This document shows, piece after piece, positions 60,203 through 64,000 of a stretch of DNA of 64,000 nt. Position 1 is the stretch's first letter, and every line of letters starts with the position of its first letter. The position numbers were made by a program, and so were the translations under genes. Under the pieces are notes generated by a model, which was not told where the DNA came from, made no database searches, and saw only the letters and a program-made list of their open reading frames with translations. Origin of the DNA: Syncephalastrum monosporum B8922 (lineage: Eukaryota; Mucoromycota; Mucoromycetes; Mucorales; Syncephalastraceae); contig JNEN01001244.1 of the NCBI GenBank assembly GCA_000697355.1, positions 248,001 through 312,000 on the forward strand, in the 5' to 3' direction.

Positions 60203-62212
60203 TTAAGATTCGTCACAGCGGAAATCACTATCAAAGTTGGCGAATTGGAACCATGGTGAGAAATCATCATGTTCGGTCGGGACGAGGTCAGACATGGGCA
60301 TCACGTCGTCGTCGAGCATCGTCGAGTCGGAATAGAGCAAGGAAGGGGCCTGGAAGATACCGAGATCGCTGACTTCCAAAGACGACGACGGTTCGTCCTC
60401 GGCATGGGCGTGTTGCGACCACGACTCGGAAAGGAGATTTTGTGGCGAGCCCCACAACGGGTCCTCGCCGCCGACGACGGTGAACGACTTGTCTGCGGGT
60501 GTACTGGCGGACGCAGCTGCGGGTGTTGCTGCTGCTGCTGCCGCTGCTGCCGCCGCTGCGGCGGGCGTTGTGGGCAGCTGCGATAAGGACAGCGAATGTG
60601 GATCGTCTTCTGCAGGACTCGAGGGATTTTGCACAGTGTCTGATGCTGTTGTGTTGCCGGTCGGTGTAGATTCTTCTTGCGGCTGGGAATGTGCGTCCTC
60701 TTGGAGGGACTGATTAGCAGCTGTCGAAGCGGTCGTAGGGCAGGACGGGGTGGGGGCGGCGGAAGGCGTGGCGTGATGGTCGGGGGGGAGGGGGGTGGAG
60801 GATGCGGTGATCAGAGCGGGCAGGTCGTCTTCTTTATCCGAGTCAATCAGCTCGTCGACTTCCTCGTCGTCGTTCTCCTGGTCTCGACGCTTTGCTCGGC
60901 AGCGTGGACATCGAAACACGCTGTCGACGCAATTGAGGTGGAGCCACGTCTTGCACTCTTCGCATTGCATCAGATGGCCGCGGTTTTCATTCGGTTTATC
61001 ACACACACAGTTCACCTCGACCTGAGAATTCTCCTCGCTGCTGCTGTTGAGCTTGTCCGACGCAAGCGTCTCATCCTCGTCTTCCTCTGTGATGGCGTTC
61101 GAGGAGCGGAATTTGCATCGCTCCAGGTGATACTGCAGCCCGTTGCGGTTCTTGTACTTTTTGTGGCAGGGTTCGCACACGTACACTTTGGAGCCATCTT
61201 CTTGTTGGACGGGTGCCAGCGCGACCGGGTGCTGGGTGCGGCGCGGTTTGGAGGCATGCACTTTGCGACTGCGTGGCGGTCTGGGATGGGAGGATGGCGT
61301 GAACGCGACAGAGAGCTTGCCTTGTGGGTTTTCGACGAGCGCAATCTTGAGCGTCTCGTCCGTGAAGGGGCCCAGTCGACGCCGGCGCTTCTGCTGCAAG
61401 GCGTGGCCGTGGTCAGGCGGGAATTTGAGGTTGCGGCTGCTGCCGACTACGATGGGGGAGGCGTGGTGGCGTTTGTGGGAGAGACGGACGGGCGGAATGG
61501 CGGTCGGCTGGGGCGGGAGCATGGAGGCGTACAGCTCCTGGCGATCCTCGTCGTCGAGGAGGTGCGACTTGCTTGCCTCCAGGAGAGCAAAGGCGCGGTA
61601 TTTGGCCTGGGTCAGCCGTATTCGCAGCAATTCGCTCACGTGTTTCACTTGGTCGTAGTCCACCATGTGGGTCTGCGTCGTGTCCGGTGTGTTTTTGGAC
61701 CAGATGCTCTGGCAGGTCTGGAAGAGGCTCGTCGTGGAGGAGGGGGCTGTGTCGCCTTCGTGGCGCCGTCGTCCGCCTTTGAGAGAGGTGCATCGTTTCT
61801 TATTGGATGGGCGTGTGGGTGTGTCTTTGCTTGGGGTTGTGTAGGGGCTATTGCTGCTGCGGTTGGGTGTTTTCTTTTCATTATGAAGTGATGGGGTCAT
61901 TGTCTCTCTGGGGGGCGTGTGTCCGTCCGCAGTCGCAACCGCAGAAGGCAAAGCCAGGTGTTTTGCGAACGCGGGTCGTTTAGAGATTGGCGAAGGTGAA
62001 TTGCTGGAATCAAACAGGCCGGTGGCGGTACGACTTCGTTTGGTGTGGTATATCGGCTGCTTTCCAGTGGAAGTAATGGGCACCGTGTTTCTACAAATGG
62101 TCATCAGCTTGTTGTCGTCTTTGTTTATGGCTTGTTGCCGAGCTCGACGGTGGAGAACGTACTCTGAGAGGGTATAGGATGCGGAAAAAGGGTGGGTAGA
62201 CGGTGAGTCCAT
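60203..62212 (-). CDS. Nuclear protein with C2HC zinc finger and PHD finger
   Basis: Single exon, 669 aa from the ATG at 62212 (an in-frame ATG at 62320 would add a hydrophobic, pyrimidine-tract-encoded leader). A basic, low-complexity N-terminus is followed by a finger of form C-x2-C-x12-H-x3-C near residue 345-365 (C-E-P-C-H-K-K-Y). A complete PHD finger lies near 400-437 (C-V-C, C-E-E-C, W-L-H-L-N-C, C-P-R-C). Acidic and Pro/Ser/Thr-rich regions with a poly-alanine run (about 550-563) and an acidic aromatic C-terminus, activation-domain-like, complete it. PHD fingers read histone tails; a chromatin role is likely, target unknown. Confidence 0.8.
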   Translation of the reverse strand: MDSPSTHPFSASYTLSEYVLHRRARQQAINKDDNKLMTICRNTVPITSTGKQPIYHTKRSRTATGLFDSSNSPSPISKRPAFAKHLALPSAVATADGHTPPRETMTPSLHNEKKTPNRSSNSPYTTPSKDTPTRPSNKKRCTSLKGGRRRHEGDTAPSSTTSLFQTCQSIWSKNTPDTTQTHMVDYDQVKHVSELLRIRLTQAKYRAFALLEASKSHLLDDEDRQELYASMLPPQPTAIPPVRLSHKRHHASPIVVGSSRNLKFPPDHGHALQQKRRRRLGPFTDETLKIALVENPQGKLSVAFTPSSHPRPPRSRKVHASKPRRTQHPVALAPVQQEDGSKVYVCEPCHKKYKNRNGLQYHLERCKFRSSNAITEEDEDETLASDKLNSSSEENSQVEVNCVCDKPNENRGHLMQCEECKTWLHLNCVDSVFRCPRCRAKRRDQENDDEEVDELIDSDKEDDLPALITASSTPLPPDHHATPSAAPTPSCPTTASTAANQSLQEDAHSQPQEESTPTGNTTASDTVQNPSSPAEDDPHSLSLSQLPTTPAAAAAAAAAAAATPAAASASTPADKSFTVVGGEDPLWGSPQNLLSESWSQHAHAEDEPSSSLEVSDLGIFQAPSLLYSDSTMLDDDVMPMSDLVPTEHDDFSPWFQFANFDSDFRCDES

Positions 62213-62541
62213 GAGGTCAGCTAATGATGACAAGAGAAGAGACAGAGAAACGGGCAGAGGGAGGAAAGGAGAGAAAACAAGGAAAAGACGAGGAAAATCG
62301 CGAAGGTTAGAAAAAGCCAATTTGAAATCTCACGCGATCCACCCACCCCCCTCTCGTCCACTCACAAAAATTCTTGACCCATTTATTCCACGTGATGCCG
62401 CATAACAGATCAGAGACCGTCCTTCCCTACAGCATGCAGGACAGGCATTTTATACGTCTTGTTACGTATATGTATTTATTTATGTACACGCTAGTGCGAA
62501 ATGGTGTCGTTGCAGCTATGACTTTTGGTATATACAGCCTA
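62213..62541. other. Intergenic, 329 bp
   Basis: Promoter side of the PHD gene and 3' flank of SPC25; a purine-rich tract lies at 62228-62290. Nothing else seen. Confidence 0.4.
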
Positions 62542-63547
62542 TCAAGCAAGAGCCTGTCTTTCCTTGTTGGCAAACATGTAAAATGCCCTCCACATCGAAC
62601 GTATGAATTGGTACACGTCGTGTGTCTCGTTCAGCGTCTGGAGAAGATCGGGCAAATCCGGTACGCTAGGAACGCATTCTCGCACTTCAATGGGGGGGGG
62701 GTTGTTTGTTGAGATGAATAGGAAAGCAGAGCCACTTGGATCATTGGAAAACATACCTGTGTAAGGTTCCGGCTTGGATGGGGTGCACAAGATAAAGTAG
62801 TATGCCTCGGATGGATTATCCTCACGTACGCACGTAAATTCAAATTTCAAAACGTCCTCTATCCAATGTGTGTGTGTGAGCAAGTATACCTACAGACCCT
62901 TGCTTGCCTATTATCCTGCAATACCTTCCATGGTGACGATGTCGAGTTTGAGAGCCTCACGACAGGCCATGGCTTGCGCGCTGACGTCCTGGCGTTGGGA
63001 GATCCGTAATTGGTTTTCGTTGGCTACGTGTTTTCAAGGTTAATTATCATCCTTGTCGTTTGCGCCTGGGACCTGGATTCACCTGCTCCTCGCGCCTGGG
63101 CCACCTTTTGCTTGACACGGTCGAGTCTCGCCTGCGTTCGCTTTGCGCGGATAGTCGCAATTTCACGGCGCATGTGGTCGATCGCCTCGGCCAGTTGGTG
63201 TCGCTCTTGCTCTGCCTCGGGCATCTCTACAACAGGGACAGGTCAGAAGAGATTTATGAAAGGTTCCCAAGGCTTACTGGTTTCGTAGGCAGCGATCTCG
63301 GCTTTCGTTTGTTCGATGGCACTCTGGAGGGCTGACTGTTGGCCTGGATGAGACGAGGGAGAGTCGATGAATAGGGACTCGGAGAGGATGGGCCAATGAA
63401 CCTACTTTGTTGATCCTGCACGAATTCATGAAGGGCGCGCTGAGCAGCGTCTTGTTTGCTTTGCTCTTGGGATATGTGCGCTTCGATACGCTGCGTGCTT
63501 TCGGCTAAAAGAGATCGCACTTCCTCGAATCGTTTATCAAAGGCCAT
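62542..63547 (-). CDS. SPC25: Kinetochore protein Spc25 (Ndc80 complex)
   Basis: Six exons (63547-63406, 63343-63278, 63226-63083, 63023-62925, 62858-62757, 62684-62542) give 231 aa, family-typical. Residues about 1-145 are a coiled coil (heptad-rich Glu/Gln/Arg, E-I-A-T-I-R-A-K-R). The C-terminal globular domain has D-V-L-K-F-E-F, E-A-Y-Y-F-I-L and L-P-D-L-L-Q-T-L-N-E-T-H-D-V-Y-Q-F-I-R-S-M-W-R-A-F, the Spc25 signature. Spc25 pairs with Spc24 to tether the Ndc80 complex to the inner kinetochore. The last intron holds a 12-C run on the coding strand and ends in GAAG. Confidence 0.92.
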
Positions 63548-63866
63548 GATTGAAAGGGGAGTGGAACTGCTTTTGCGCTATTCAACGCGTTGACCAGCAT
63601 AAAAAATTGGAGGGGAGGGAAAGGACGCGCTCCAAAAATAACAGTGTCGGTATCTCAGTCAGCGGGAATGACTGTATCCCGTCTTGGATTCAAAAGCATG
63701 GAGCGTCCCACTTTCTTCCAGACAGGGTGCTCACACAAGCACGTATTACTTTTTATTAGCTTGATCGTTTAAATATAAGGTTGACAGTATAGTAAATTCG
63801 ACGCGGTGCATAACGAACGAAACAGAAAATTGAAATACCAGGAATCCTTCTATAGTTTGCCTTTTT
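63548..63866. other. Intergenic, 319 bp
   Basis: SPC25 promoter side and 3' flank of the truncated gene at the window edge. Nothing else seen. Confidence 0.4.
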
Positions 63867-64000
63867 CTAATCGTAGTCGGTACCAGGCGCGGTCTGTATA
63901 ACAGGCTCTGCCACAGGAGGCTTGGGAGGCCGTATCGCGTTATACAGCACGCTGTGGGAGGGGCGGCCACTGCTGAAGGCAATGCTCAGACCCAGGGCAA
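63867..64000 (-). CDS. 3' end of an unidentified gene, cut by the window edge
   Basis: The last 44 codons of a minus-strand frame end at TAG (63869-63867). The visible C-terminus contains S-G-R-P-S-H-S-V-L-Y-N-A-I-R-P-P-K-P-P and ends D-Y-D. It is Pro-rich and non-hydrophobic apart from A-L-G-L-S-I-A-F at the left, perhaps the end of a membrane helix. No family was recognised. An intron acceptor could lie anywhere upstream. Confidence 0.5.
   Translation of the reverse strand, partial: ALGLSIAFSSGRPSHSVLYNAIRPPKPPVAEPVIQTAPGTDYD

Noticed and set aside
60677..61891. 404-codon plus-strand frame
   Set aside because: Exact antisense shadow of the C2HC/PHD gene, which has recognisable zinc-finger motifs; the plus frame is low-complexity.

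Overview
The window looks like nuclear DNA of an early-diverging filamentous fungus, most likely Mucoromycota and probably Mucorales. Nearly every gene is split by short introns (mostly 46-100 nt, GT-AG with a few GC-AG). The products are eukaryotic and fungal: Vac8, Prp28, Spc25, Stn1, Cox12, Qcr10, Slm-type F-BAR/PH, peroxisomal thiolase and a urease accessory protein. The left part has the layout of a mucoralean mating-type (sex) locus: an HMG-box gene transcribed away from a large SF1 RNA helicase. Species cannot be named from the sequence. About 32 genes are proposed. I rebuilt exon structures by hand; for every complete multi-exon model the summed exon length is a multiple of three, and several give the family's expected length (RPS13 151 aa, Cox12 83 aa).

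Layout. 1-3.3 kb: mobile-element debris, with a decayed gag-like region on the minus strand and two related copies of a terminal-inverted-repeat element. 3.3-8.6 kb: sex-locus HMG gene and the NFX1-type helicase (rnhA-like). 9-16 kb: cytosolic M20 dipeptidase, Yck-type casein kinase I, a type II membrane glycosyltransferase-like protein and a beta-trefoil lectin-fold protein. 16-18.4 kb: non-coding. 18.4-28 kb: cytochrome P450, RPS13, an orphan seven-helix membrane protein and Vac8. 28-34.3 kb (all minus): anillin-like AHD-PH protein, GH16 (Crh-type) wall enzyme, Qcr10 and UreD. 34.9-42.5 kb: small kinesin and TPX2-like protein head to head, Rpp14, Slm-type protein and Cox12. 42.5-44.4 kb: non-coding. 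44.4-64 kb: dense block with an F-box/WD40 protein, 3-ketoacyl-CoA thiolase, Stn1, Mob4/phocein, WS/DGAT acyltransferase, ArsB-type permease, a small ORF, a second glycosyltransferase-like protein, Prp28, a C2HC+PHD protein, Spc25 and the 3' end of one more gene.

How the genes relate. Neighbours are mostly housekeeping genes with no operon logic. The clearest functional linkages are the HMG/helicase pair (mating type) and the divergent kinesin/TPX2-like pair (mitotic spindle), which share a 141-bp promoter region. Spc25, Stn1 and the anillin-like gene add further chromosome and division functions, but that clustering may be chance. The main oddities are an in-frame TGA just before an otherwise intact GPI-tail reading frame in the GH16 gene, a thiolase whose PTS2-like signal is one residue too long, and repeated use of AAG acceptors and some GC donors.
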